From contig JASAOO010003504.1 in the NCBI GenBank assembly GCA_030849075.1, positions 1 to 64,000 on the forward strand: a DNA stretch of 64,000 bases, written 5' to 3'. Each line of letters begins with the position of its first letter. Within the stretch, counting starts at the first letter, position 1. The notes under the pieces were generated by a model. That model was not told the origin of the DNA. It did no database searches and saw nothing but the letters and a program-made list of their open reading frames with translations. Shown piece by piece: positions 9,401 to 18,097 of the stretch. This stretch comes from Zelonia costaricensis. Its lineage: Eukaryota > Euglenozoa > Kinetoplastea > Trypanosomatida > Trypanosomatidae. A program made the position numbers and the translations under genes.

Positions 9401-9831
9401 CTTTGTACGCAGCGCGTGTGCCTGAGCGGCACGTGAAAGAGACACTTCACCAAACAAATGTATGAGAGAAGGCCCACTGGTTGATTTGCTCGTCTAGGTA
9501 ACGTCCAACTTGCTGAGGTGCGCGCCTGCCAAGTATTGCCCCTCACTAATCCCAGCTGAAAGCCGTGTTTTCGATCGTCAACCTTCCTCTGCTCGCTTGT
9601 TTGTCGCTTTTTCGGGGGACTCGCACTTAGATCCTGTGCCGTTGCAGCTCACATACACACACACGCACCTCAACCTACCTCGTCCAAACCTCACTGCCGA
9701 AGAGCAGGAGCCGACAAACGCCAAAAGCGAAAACACTGTGCGAGCCAACCTGTCATCGTTTGTAGAGTCGCTCAAAAAAAAAAAAAGTTGTACTTTTTTT
9801 TCTCATTCGCCTTTTGTCGAATCTCGATATC
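9401..9831. other. intergenic spacer
   Basis: Contains a candidate acceptor AG at 9629-9630 behind a pyrimidine-rich stretch (9580-9615), and an A-run followed by a T-run at 9774-9800 just before the first BAR-like gene. No gene seen. Confidence 0.6.
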
Positions 9832-10527
9832 ATGAAGAAGTTCGTGCTTGAGACGAAGGCGGCTCTCGGCGTCGCGCCGAAGACTATCGACCGCGACTAC
9901 GACGAGAAGGCCGCCAAGGTCAAGGCCATTGACAAGGCAATCACCGAGTACAACTCTGCGTTGTCTACAATGAAGTCGGCATCGCAGAGCCTCGTCACGG
10001 CGATGGAAAGCATGTCCAAGGCCCTCGAGGCCATGACCACCGGTGACGACGTGCCGGCACCGATGAAGGCTGTCGCGGCAGACTACACTGAGCTGGTGAA
10101 TAAGACTCACTACGAGTTCCTCGTTGATTACAAGAAGGCCGCTGATGACAGCGCGAGCCTCACCGAGGTGAAGAACCTGGCGGCCGAGTGCAAGCGGCTG
10201 GAGACGAAGCGGAACAAGGTGATGAGCGAGTACGACACCTACCGCGACGCTGTCAGCACGAAGGAGGCCGAGTACAGCAAGAAGGGCAAGGACTTGACCG
10301 GCTCGAAGCACTACAACGAGGAGGTTGCGAAGCGCGACAGCCTGAAGGCCGAGTTTGAGAGCGCCGACAAGGAGTTCAAGAGCAAGTTCGACGAGCTGGA
10401 GTCGAAGAAGCTGTCGAGCTACATGGCAGCGATGACGGCCTACCTGGCAAACACCTCGTCAATGCTGGCTGCCGTCGAGAAGGAGATGGCGGCAGCCAAG
10501 GCGAAGGCCGCAAAGGTCAAGGTCTAA
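9832..10527 (+). CDS. BAR-like coiled-coil protein, copy 1 of a tandem pair
   Basis: 231 residues, almost wholly helical. It is predicted from sequence pattern to fold as an alpha-helical bundle of BAR (Bin/Amphiphysin/Rvs) type: three long amphipathic helices at about 8-75, 85-165 and 170-222 with many Lys/Glu pairs. The block CKRLETKRNKVMSEYDTYRD around 123-142 is typical of the lysine-rich central helix that contacts membrane. The C-terminus is AAAKAKAAKVKV, basic and possibly lipid-binding. BAR proteins sense or make membrane curvature; trypanosomatids have flagellar BAR proteins known as flabarins, but I cannot say this is one. The start is ATG 9832 (MKKFVLE); an in-frame TTG lies upstream. 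The next gene is a clear paralogue. BAR assignment is inference from helix pattern; homology to the neighbour is seen directly. Confidence 0.65.
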   Translation: MKKFVLETKAALGVAPKTIDRDYDEKAAKVKAIDKAITEYNSALSTMKSASQSLVTAMESMSKALEAMTTGDDVPAPMKAVAADYTELVNKTHYEFLVDYKKAADDSASLTEVKNLAAECKRLETKRNKVMSEYDTYRDAVSTKEAEYSKKGKDLTGSKHYNEEVAKRDSLKAEFESADKEFKSKFDELESKKLSSYMAAMTAYLANTSSMLAAVEKEMAAAKAKAAKVKV

Positions 10528-11516
10528 ATCGAACAGGAAAGCGACAGAAGCCGACAAACGGTCTCTTTTTCGAACGAAATGGATGCGGTCACGCATCCTC
10601 CTGCAGGCTGCTGTCGTCTTTCCATTTCAGTTTTTTTTTTTCTTTTCCATCCTCACTTCGTACCTCATGTCACGACTGGAGCTGCGCCAGGTTTCTGGTC
10701 ATCTGTAGAGCCGTGCACCGCCCTCGCGTTCACCAAACGTGGAAAAGTGCGGCGTGTCCCTGACGTCGTATTTGTTTTCTGTGTCTTGTGGAGCTGCCTC
10801 ACTGATTTCGGCCCCAGCGCCGACGGGTGCGGACGCGTCAGACGTGCGCCCAGTGCGACTGCGTTTCCTTTCTGGATTGGCCCTGCCCACACTTCCCCGT
10901 CGGCGGGCAACCGCCTCACTGCGCCAGCGCGGTGGGATGGGCTGGGAGCGATGCGGTGGAGCAAAGAGAGAGCCTCCCCCCCCCCCGAGTATTTCTCTTC
11001 CGTTCACCACTCCCCCACTGACCTTCTCACCTTCATTTCATCCTCTTCCGTACGCTGCCGTGCTGCTGTGAGGGCGCTGCCCCTGCGCTCACGTACCAAA
11101 CACGAGAATGATCGAGCACTGAAGCCACAGCTGAAACCTCCGCACTGTGCGCACACCTGTGTGTTTCCCCGCGCTGCGGAGGGCCTCAACGGCGCCGTTC
11201 TCACTGAGTGTAGCCGACTGCGACGTCCACAGAGGACTCGTGGCACGCTGCTTTCCTGCGTCCTCGATCTCTACGTCCTGCTCTCCTCTGCCTGCCTTTG
11301 ATTTACTTTGTGCATTCGGCCCGGCACAGCTCACCCGGTTCCCGCCGTCTTATCCTTCACACTTCCCCAGCATCCTCACTGCCACGTGCGCTTTAAGCAA
11401 CAGCAAGCAGCTGATCGTACGAGAAGGGCAAACATACACACACATACACACACACACAGACACGTCGCCACAAAAAAACTCGAAGTCGACCTTCGCGAGC
11501 AGCACTGTGGGCGGAA
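10528..11516. other. intergenic spacer between the BAR-like paralogues
   Basis: About 1 kb separating the two paralogous genes. It has a T-rich tract at 10629-10650, a C-run at 10977-10987, a good pyrimidine tract with AG at 11369-11370 and a (CA)n stretch at 11433-11460. The long plus-strand frames within (for example 10579-11301) have low-complexity, non-protein-like composition. Confidence 0.6.
11341..11370 (+). promoter_or_regulatory. candidate trans-splice acceptor for BAR-like copy 2
   Basis: Pyrimidine-rich sequence ending CACTTCCCCAG (AG at 11369-11370), leaving a 5' UTR of about 146 nt with no intervening ATG before 11517 apparent in this stretch. Confidence 0.55.
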
Positions 11517-12251
11517 ATGTTGAAGATCAAGACTGTGCTGAAGCTGGCACCATCCACGCACGATGGGGAGTTTTCGCGCCGCAAGAAGGAGATGAAGGAC
11601 CTTGGCGCAGCGCTGCACAACTACCGGAGGGCCATGGATAAAGCAAAGGCCTCTATCAAGCGGGTCGTGGAGGCGTTTGCTGACGTCCGAAGGGTTTTCT
11701 CCGAACTCTCAGACGATCCGAGCATTCCGGACTGCATCAAGGACTGCACGCTTGCGTTTTCGGCCTCGATGGATCGCCTCACGGCGAGTGTGCTGCCCGA
11801 GTATAACAATGCAATGGACGGCAACGTCGTGTCGGCTACCAACGAGCTCAAGACCCTCTACGAGGAGTGCGGCAGGCTGGAGAGTGACCGCAGCAAGGTC
11901 ATGAATGAGTACGACGTGTACCGCAACGAGGTGGCGAAGAAGGAGTCCGAGTACCAGCGCAAGTCAAAAGATCTCTCGACGTCCAAGACATACGGTGGAG
12001 AAGTGGCGAAGCGCGACAAGCTGGAGGCCGACTTTGAGACCGCCGATCGGAAGTTCAAGGACACGCACGATTACCTCATGCAAAACCGAGCTTTCACGTG
12101 CACGAACGCACTCAACGCCTTCATGACGTGCACCTCGAGCTTCATGCAGAACGTGGCGAGCGAGTTCGAGGGCCTCAAGACGTCGTCGGAAAACGCGTTG
12201 GAGGTGGTGCGCACCGGGGCGCACGCGGAGTACGACGGCGACCACGAGTAA
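11517..12251 (+). CDS. BAR-like coiled-coil protein, copy 2 of a tandem pair
   Basis: 244 residues, paralogous to the gene before it. The shared core is unmistakable: CGRLESDRSKVMNEYDVYRN here against CKRLETKRNKVMSEYDTYRD there, and both continue with a KE-EY-KKG/KDL-SK-Y--EVAKRD-L-A-FE-AD--FK pattern. Like copy 1 it should form a helical, curvature-sensing bundle. It differs at the ends: the N-terminus (MLKIKTVLKLAPSTHD) is more hydrophobic and basic, and the C-terminus ends in an acidic tail (EYDGDHE) instead of the lysine-rich tail of copy 1. This suggests different membrane affinity or heterodimer formation, which is inference. ATG 11517 follows a plausible acceptor at 11370. Confidence 0.65.
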   Translation: MLKIKTVLKLAPSTHDGEFSRRKKEMKDLGAALHNYRRAMDKAKASIKRVVEAFADVRRVFSELSDDPSIPDCIKDCTLAFSASMDRLTASVLPEYNNAMDGNVVSATNELKTLYEECGRLESDRSKVMNEYDVYRNEVAKKESEYQRKSKDLSTSKTYGGEVAKRDKLEADFETADRKFKDTHDYLMQNRAFTCTNALNAFMTCTSSFMQNVASEFEGLKTSSENALEVVRTGAHAEYDGDHE

Positions 12252-12694
12252 GGTCGGTCCATGAGGACTTGACAGTGGCCGCTGCTCCCCGGCGGCGGAA
12301 GGAGTTCACAGAACCAAGACGGGACACAGCGTCTTTCTTTCCTTTTTTTAGTGCTGGGCGTGCTACCCCGCGCCCCCGCCCGCTTCCCCGCCTGTGTGTG
12401 TGTGTGTGTATGCGGTGTGTGAGGGACGGAGTCGTTCACTGCTCTTGACGAACGCTTGCTTTACCTTCAATCGTTTTTCTTTCTCTTCGTGCTCTCTCTA
12501 TGCGTGGCGCTTCCTTTTTCTTCGTGCACAATCCAGGCCGAAAGCCACATGCAGAGGGCGACCACGGTTTACTATATCATTCGTGTAGGTGCGTTGCGTT
12601 CTCTTCATCGTTGGTGCCTGGCTCACACATCCCCAGCCTCTTCCCTTTTGCACTCCTTACTGGAGAACTGTGACGGGAGCTGCCGGTGCGTGGC

Positions 12695-12738
<44 letters not shown>

Positions 12739-13229
12739 AACCGGAGCACCACCCTCTCGTATGCTTGGCGGCCTAGTCCGCTACGGCGGCACTACCTTGC
12801 ACTCCCCAAACATCGGGCACGTGCCGTCATTCGAGGCCATCCTCCACCGCTGACGCTGCGAAGGCCAAAGCGAACATTTCGCGTCGTCGCGTGTGGCGCT
12901 CGAACACACAAAAAAAAAAGACGTGCGCGTCTTCTCATGGCGCGGCACGTCCACCTTGAAACGGTGGCGCTCGCCTTGCAGCAGCGTTCCCGTTCCGCTT
13001 CTCTGCCCGCTACCCACCTCCGTGTTGAGGTTCCCTGCTTGCACTCTCACTCACCCTTGCGCAAACGGCGCCGTGCACCGCTTCTGCCTTTCCATCGCGG
13101 TGTCCACTCGGTTCGTCATCCCTCTCTCTCCCTCTGGGACAGCTGTGCAGTGCAGCTTTCTGTCTAACAACTCACTCGCGTACACATACACGCACACACG
13201 CACTCCCTCACACCCTAGAAACAGCAAAC
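12252..13229. other. intergenic spacer with a (GT)20 repeat
   Basis: 3' UTR of BAR-like copy 2 with GT-rich stretches (12391-12420 and the perfect repeat at 12697-12736). A pyrimidine tract at 13115-13136 with AG at 13141-13142 is a candidate acceptor for the SNARE gene. No gene seen. Confidence 0.6.
12697..12736 (+). repeat. (GT)20 microsatellite
   Basis: Perfect dinucleotide repeat on the coding strand, in the 3' UTR/intergenic space downstream of the second BAR-like gene. Probably length-variable between strains. Confidence 0.95.
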
Positions 13230-13788
13230 ATGCTTGCCAGCGATCCCTTCAACGACTCCGTCAAGGAGCTACGGGGGCTGGTGGTGCGCGCGAAACTGAT
13301 TGAGCAGCAGCTGACGCAAAAAGGCGTCGTCGCGCCGTCGAGCGTGGCGGAGCTGCGAGCGGTGAAGGAGGCCGCGGAGGAGATGCTGCAGTTTCTCAAG
13401 GAGATGCTCCGCGTTGTAGACGAGCGTGGNAGCAGCTGCGGCGGTCGCAAGCCCGGGCGAGAACCGCGGCGGAGCCCCTGACGAGTTTATCACTTCACAA
13501 GCGTTTGCGCAGCGGGAGGAGGAGAAGGTTCAGGACGAGGTGCTTGATCGACTGACTTTTGGGCTGCGTGAGCTGCGCGAAACGGGTGTCAACATCCACG
13601 AAGAGCTCGACACACAAGAGGTGATGTTGGAAAATGTGGATCGCGACATCTCCGGGGTACAGGTGCGCTTGCGGGCCGCCAACGCGAAGGTTGACAAGCT
13701 CCTCGCTAGCATGTCCAACAAGGGCAAGGTGTGCACGATTGTCTTGCTTATCTTCATCCTTGTGTTTCTTGCCTTCTTTGCTTTTTGA
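13230..13788 (+). CDS. Qc-SNARE, syntaxin-6-like; frame broken by an N at 13430
   Basis: Two overlapping frames form one gene. The first (13230 onward) gives MLASDPFNDSVKELRGLV, an N-terminal helical domain as in syntaxin 6/10. The second ends in a SNARE motif, roughly residues 105-165, with the central layer in HEELDTQEVMLENVD; this matches the zero-layer glutamine context of syntaxin 6. A C-terminal anchor follows (TIVLLIFILVFLAFFAF). The frames switch exactly at a single ambiguous base, 13430. Ignoring that one base gives a continuous 185-residue protein, so the N is almost surely an inserted or miscalled base and not a biological frameshift. Expected role: target SNARE for trans-Golgi/endosomal fusion. 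ATG 13230 follows a pyrimidine tract and AG at 13141-13142. Confidence 0.85.
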
Positions 13789-14559
13789 GCCGCTACGCCA
13801 GCGCCGCTTGTTGTGGTGCCTCTCATTCCTTTGCCAGCAACGACTCTTTTACGCGGCGGTGTCAGCGTCTTGTGCGTTTGTGTGTGCCCTTCCCTCTTGT
13901 GCGCAAGGGCGCGTTTCCGTGTGTTTCTCCTCTCTTGCCCCTTTTCCTTGGTCTCTTATATTTGCGCTGCTTCTTCTCAGGCCGCACCTTCGTGGTGCAC
14001 TCGCACCGCCCACCCCCTCTCCGCGCTGCGTGCTTCTCGCCAAACCCCAATTCGCCTCCCCCCCCCTTCTCTCTCCCACACACCAGCCGACAGAGGGGCG
14101 GCCTCTTCTGTACAGGCAACGACTCAGGCGGCTGCGCGCTGCGGTCCTACCTCTTTCATGCACCTGCCCGACACAGCTCTCTCGTTGCCGAGCTTTGAGC
14201 CACCTCGGTGAGTGCACAAGTCGACGGCCTCTCACGGGGGCCCGCAAGGAGGACAAGGAAAGGCGAGAGTGCCCGCCTAGACCGCAGCATCGCGCGGTGC
14301 TTGTGGCGCCTTGCTATTCCGGTCTCGCATCAGTGGCGGGACCGCAAGCTGTCGCGTTAGTGCTGCCCCTTACACACGATCCACACAGCTCCACCTTCAC
14401 CACCTGCCTCTTCGCTCTTCACGCCTCCCTCTCTCTGCCACACGTGCCTCGCCTCCTCCGAGGTTCAGCAGCGCGGACCGAGACGCCGGATCGCTGGTGT
14501 CCTCGCCCCTCCCCTGTTGTGCTTCTCCCCTCCCCTGGGAGTCATCACCGTCACACGGG
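13789..14559. other. intergenic spacer
   Basis: Pyrimidine-rich on the plus strand. AG dinucleotides behind pyrimidine tracts at 14085-14086 and 14461-14462 are acceptor candidates for the next gene. No gene seen. Confidence 0.6.
14403..14462 (+). promoter_or_regulatory. candidate trans-splice acceptor for the Asp-box gene
   Basis: A long C/T-rich tract (14403-14460) ending in AG at 14461-14462, about 98 nt before ATG 14560. This favours the 14560 start over the upstream in-frame ATG at 14311, whose extension is low-complexity. Confidence 0.55.
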
Positions 14560-16038
14560 ATGACCGCGTCCACAGAGCTTGCGGGGCTGGTGCGGCGCCT
14601 CTCCACAGAAGCGTACGAGCGCGTCTTGCTGCTGCTGCACTGCCTGCTGGCCGGCAGCAGCGACAGCTCCAGTGACGGCGGCGTTGCGGGTGGGTTGCTA
14701 TCGCTGCAGGCGGTGTGCGAAGTCGTTCTCTGCGCATGCCCCGGCCCAGTGCCGCGCTTTGCGTTCGCGCTATCCAACAACGACAAGCTCCTCCGCAGCG
14801 TCGATGGCGGCCGGACGTGGCGCCTGAGCTTCTCCCGCTCTGGTGACCGCCACGCCGAGGCCCCGCCACCACCGCGAGACCTCCTCGACGATGTGGCGAG
14901 TCTTCTCAAGGCCAGCGCAGACACGGATGCCGCCGCGGGTGGTGAGGGCGTCGACGCTGCCGTGTGCTGCGGCGACGGCTACGGCGATGTCGTGGCACTG
15001 TGCGGACGGAACGGCTTTCTGGCCGTTTCCGGAGATCGGGGCGTGACCTTCACGTCGGCGGCGAACTACCTGTCGCGCCACCTTGGCGAGAACGCGCGTC
15101 TCCGGCATGTTTGCGTGCTCGACAGCGAGCGCCTTCTCGTCTCGGACGGCTCGCGGGTGGTGCGGGTGGACGTGCGCGGCGCGGGTTCGAATTCTGTGGC
15201 TCTGGGTGAGGCGTCGGTGGTGCTGCAGTGCGCGACGTCTGTGTGCATGCTGCGTGCCTGCAGCCTCGGCGGCGCTGCTCGGGTTGTGATCGTGGGCGAG
15301 AGCGGTGCACTGCACCTCTCGCACGACGGCGCCGCGTCGTTCCTCGAAGTGCGCCACTGCCTCGGACGCATCCGTGACGTGGGCAGCACCGCGGCGATGC
15401 GGCGCAGCGAGCTGCCCACCTTCCCACTGGACGCCATGGTGTCTTCCATGGAGGTGGCCGGTAGCGACGCCGCGGCGGCTGCTCAGCAGAGCGGCGCTGC
15501 GTACGAGTACGTCAGCGGCTACACGTGCACCGCGGCAAGCGGCAGCGACACCGCTACGGCGGCCGCGCATTTCGCACGCCAGGCGCTCCGCTACGGCCCC
15601 AACGTACACTGCCATCACCTGCTGGTCGTCGGCAGCGGCACGGCGGTGATGGCGTACGACTATTCGGCCCTCCTGCGTGTCTGCACACGTAGCGTCGGTG
15701 GCCAGCTTGTCGTGCTGTCGAGTGCGACGCACGTCTCGTACGTGCCCTTCTCCCACACGCGCGGCTACGGCCGCCTCCTGTCGGCCAGCGTCCGCAGCAG
15801 CAGCGGCTACGTCGTGGCCCGCGGGAGTAGCGTGGGCTCAAGCGTGTCCAGCGACCTCGACCACTGGACTCTTCCACAGGGTGGTGCCCCGGCTGGGCTA
15901 TGGCCTGTCGGCGGCGGCGGCGTGGTCGCGTGCGGGTGCAACAAGGTTGTCGCACGCGTCGGGGTCGGCGCTGCGGAGGTGCACACCATCCCAAGCGACA
16001 TGCGCGTGCCGCTCCTTCTGTGCGCCTTCTCCATGTAA
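14560..16038 (+). CDS. Asp-box (BNR repeat) beta-propeller protein, unknown function
   Basis: 492 residues. Several Asp-box motifs (S-x-D-x-G-x-T-W type) are visible: LLRSVDGGRTWRLSF at about 76-90, LAVSGDRGVTFTSA near 154-167, LHLSHDGAASFLEV near 250-263, and a weaker SSDLDHWTLP near 429. Spacing and intervening beta-rich segments fit a propeller of the sialidase/Ycf48/VPS10-like fold. Catalytic sialidase residues (the RIP motif and arginine triad) were not evident, so this is probably a binding scaffold. No signal peptide or TM is seen with the start at 14560. Upstream in-frame codons back to 14311 encode Ser/Pro-rich sequence typical of a spacer and are excluded. It appears conserved-type but I do not recognise a named family. 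Confidence 0.7.
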   Translation: MTASTELAGLVRRLSTEAYERVLLLLHCLLAGSSDSSSDGGVAGGLLSLQAVCEVVLCACPGPVPRFAFALSNNDKLLRSVDGGRTWRLSFSRSGDRHAEAPPPPRDLLDDVASLLKASADTDAAAGGEGVDAAVCCGDGYGDVVALCGRNGFLAVSGDRGVTFTSAANYLSRHLGENARLRHVCVLDSERLLVSDGSRVVRVDVRGAGSNSVALGEASVVLQCATSVCMLRACSLGGAARVVIVGESGALHLSHDGAASFLEVRHCLGRIRDVGSTAAMRRSELPTFPLDAMVSSMEVAGSDAAAAAQQSGAAYEYVSGYTCTAASGSDTATAAAHFARQALRYGPNVHCHHLLVVGSGTAVMAYDYSALLRVCTRSVGGQLVVLSSATHVSYVPFSHTRGYGRLLSASVRSSSGYVVARGSSVGSSVSSDLDHWTLPQGGAPAGLWPVGGGGVVACGCNKVVARVGVGAAEVHTIPSDMRVPLLLCAFSM

Positions 16039-16795
16039 ACCGCACGCCGCTCTGGCGACGCGGGGCACAAGCCCTCAAGGGCGTTTCTACCATCAGTCCC
16101 GCCCCTCTCCTCTCTGGCTTGCTGCAGCGTGGCGCAGCACCTCGTTGTGCGATTGCATGGTCGGCCGGCTCCGTGCACCCTCCGCGGAGTCACGCTGCAC
16201 ACCCGCCACTGTACCAGCATCTGCTCGCGTTTACCTTTGCGCTCCCGCTCGGACGCCCAAGGGTGAGATCTGCCCTTCCCCTCTTGTCGACTCCCTCCGC
16301 CGTCTCTCCCTCCCTCCCTTCCGGTCTCCATCTGCCTTTCCGTGCCGTTTGCACGGGTGTCCGTGTGTGTGGCGGCACACCGCACGCGCGCCGTGCCGCC
16401 AGAGTCTCGCGTCGTCGGCGCTCCCCTCCCCTCCCCTCCCCCCTCCACCCCTCCCTGGATACCCCCTTTTCTTTATTTTCCTTTTCCCAACTTGCCTCCC
16501 CCCCCCTCTCAAGGCGAATACATTTTCTTTGCAGGGACGAGTCCACGCCGGCGTGCAGCACGCAGACTAGTCAAGCCTCTCGTGCTCCTCCACTCACCAG
16601 AGACACAAATAACCACCCGCGCATAAATCTGCACGCACCGCGCCGGTAAGCAGCTCCGCAGCGGCCTGTCAGCGAGTACGCGATCGTGCCTGTTGCACGC
16701 GTGCTACTGCTGCCCGGCGGTATTGCTGCCGCTCCGCTCTTTCTCCATCAACGTAGGCTGAGCGAGTAACGTGACGCAACACACACAAGGGCGCG
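16039..16795. other. intergenic spacer with strong polypyrimidine tracts
   Basis: 3' UTR of the Asp-box gene, then C-runs and a long C/T tract at 16417-16510. AGs at 16512-16513 and 16533-16534 are acceptor candidates for the WD40 gene. Confidence 0.6.
16461..16534 (+). promoter_or_regulatory. candidate trans-splice acceptor region for the WD40 gene
   Basis: Pyrimidine tract 16461-16510 with AG at 16512-16513, then CATTTTCTTTGCAG with AG at 16533-16534. Either would give a 5' UTR of about 260-280 nt. Confidence 0.55.
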
Positions 16796-18097
16796 ATGGG
16801 CAACACGTGCACCAAATCCAGTGAGGTGGTGGACAGCCGCAGGGGCGGCCAGTACGAGGACAGCGCGTCCAAGTCAGACAAGAAGGGCAACAACCGCGAC
16901 GGCAAGGCGTCCACGGCGACGGCGGTATCGAAGAAGTCGCCGTCACCGCCGCCCCGCGAGGAAGATGCCGGCCCCCGGACCACCTCGGTGGTGAAGAACA
17001 TCGAGGCGCTGCAGCATACGCTGAAGCCCGCCGTCTCCGTGGTGAGCCCGGAGCTGCGTCACGACGAGTTCCGCCAGTTCACGTCGATCTTTGGCCGCGG
17101 CAGGGCGGCCCTAGCGGTGGTGTCGTGCGCGGCGGCGCAGCGACCGCGGCACGTGCTGGCGGCTGGCGAAGACAGGAGCGTGGCGCTGCTCAACTACGAG
17201 ACAGGGCACGTGATGCGGCGCTGGGTGCACGCCCACCAGGGCGACATCAACTGCATCACGACGCCAACCTCGTCCGGCCACTTCGCCACCGGTAGCCGCG
17301 ACAAGGTGGTCAAAGTGTGGGACTTCACCTCGGACGGCGCGGTTGCAGAGCTGCAGGGGCACACGCTGAACGTCACGGGCGTTGACATGAGCCCGGATGG
17401 CAAGCTGCTTGTGTCCGGCAGCAAGGACAACACGGTCCGCCTCTGGGACGTCGAGCGGGCTGAGGAGCTTTTCTGCGGCGACCTCAAGCTGAACATCGTC
17501 CACTTCGTCCGCTTCATGCCGTCGATGAACTGCGTCGCGCAGGGCGGTGAGGACTTGGCGGTGCGTCTCTGGGACGTGCGCACGAAGGGGTCGCACAGCG
17601 ACCTGCACCTCTCCAAGACGATCGAAGGCATGGACTACTACCCGGTCTGCTGCGAGACGGTGCCAGAGGACCCGTACACGCTGCTGACGGGGCACAACGG
17701 CGTGAATGGGTGCGGCTCATACGTGGCCCAGTGGGACCTGCGGACTGGAAACCGCACGGCCCTGTACAAGGGACACAGCGCCACCGTCTCTGCGGTGCGC
17801 ATGGTGGCCGCCAGCGTCTACGGCAAGGGCTCCTTCTTCAGCTCCAGCGACGACGGCACCCTTGGCATCTGGAACCTCGAGGACGGAGCGGCAGGCGGCG
17901 AGGTGCAGCTGCCCGTTGAGCACCGCTTCACCCTCCCGGAGGGGCGCATCACCACGTTCGAAGCGGAGGACAACGGCGACACCGTCATCGCGCTCGACGA
18001 CGGCTGCCTCGTTGTGCTCCGGCCCAGTCTCAAGGGCGGCGCCGTCATCCCCTCGCTGCGTCTGCGCTACGTCGGTGTGCTCGCTGCACGCACGTGA
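16796..18097 (+). CDS. WD40-repeat protein with N-terminal acylation signal
   Basis: 433 residues. MGNTCTKSS at the N-terminus fits an N-myristoylation site (Gly2, Thr/Ser at 5-6 region) with Cys5 as a likely palmitoylation site, so the protein is probably held at plasma or flagellar membrane. Residues 10-75 are a charged, Pro/Ser/Lys-rich linker. From about 90 onward there are at least seven WD-type blades, with dipeptides in KVVKVWDFTSDG, NTVRLWDVERAEE, LAVRLWDVRTKGS, SYVAQWDLRTGN and GTLGIWNLEDG, each preceded by GH or similar. The propeller should be a protein-binding platform. The ATG is required for the acylation motif, which supports the start. Dual acylation plus propeller is uncommon, and partners cannot be inferred from neighbours. 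Confidence 0.85.
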   Translation: MGNTCTKSSEVVDSRRGGQYEDSASKSDKKGNNRDGKASTATAVSKKSPSPPPREEDAGPRTTSVVKNIEALQHTLKPAVSVVSPELRHDEFRQFTSIFGRGRAALAVVSCAAAQRPRHVLAAGEDRSVALLNYETGHVMRRWVHAHQGDINCITTPTSSGHFATGSRDKVVKVWDFTSDGAVAELQGHTLNVTGVDMSPDGKLLVSGSKDNTVRLWDVERAEELFCGDLKLNIVHFVRFMPSMNCVAQGGEDLAVRLWDVRTKGSHSDLHLSKTIEGMDYYPVCCETVPEDPYTLLTGHNGVNGCGSYVAQWDLRTGNRTALYKGHSATVSAVRMVAASVYGKGSFFSSSDDGTLGIWNLEDGAAGGEVQLPVEHRFTLPEGRITTFEAEDNGDTVIALDDGCLVVLRPSLKGGAVIPSLRLRYVGVLAART

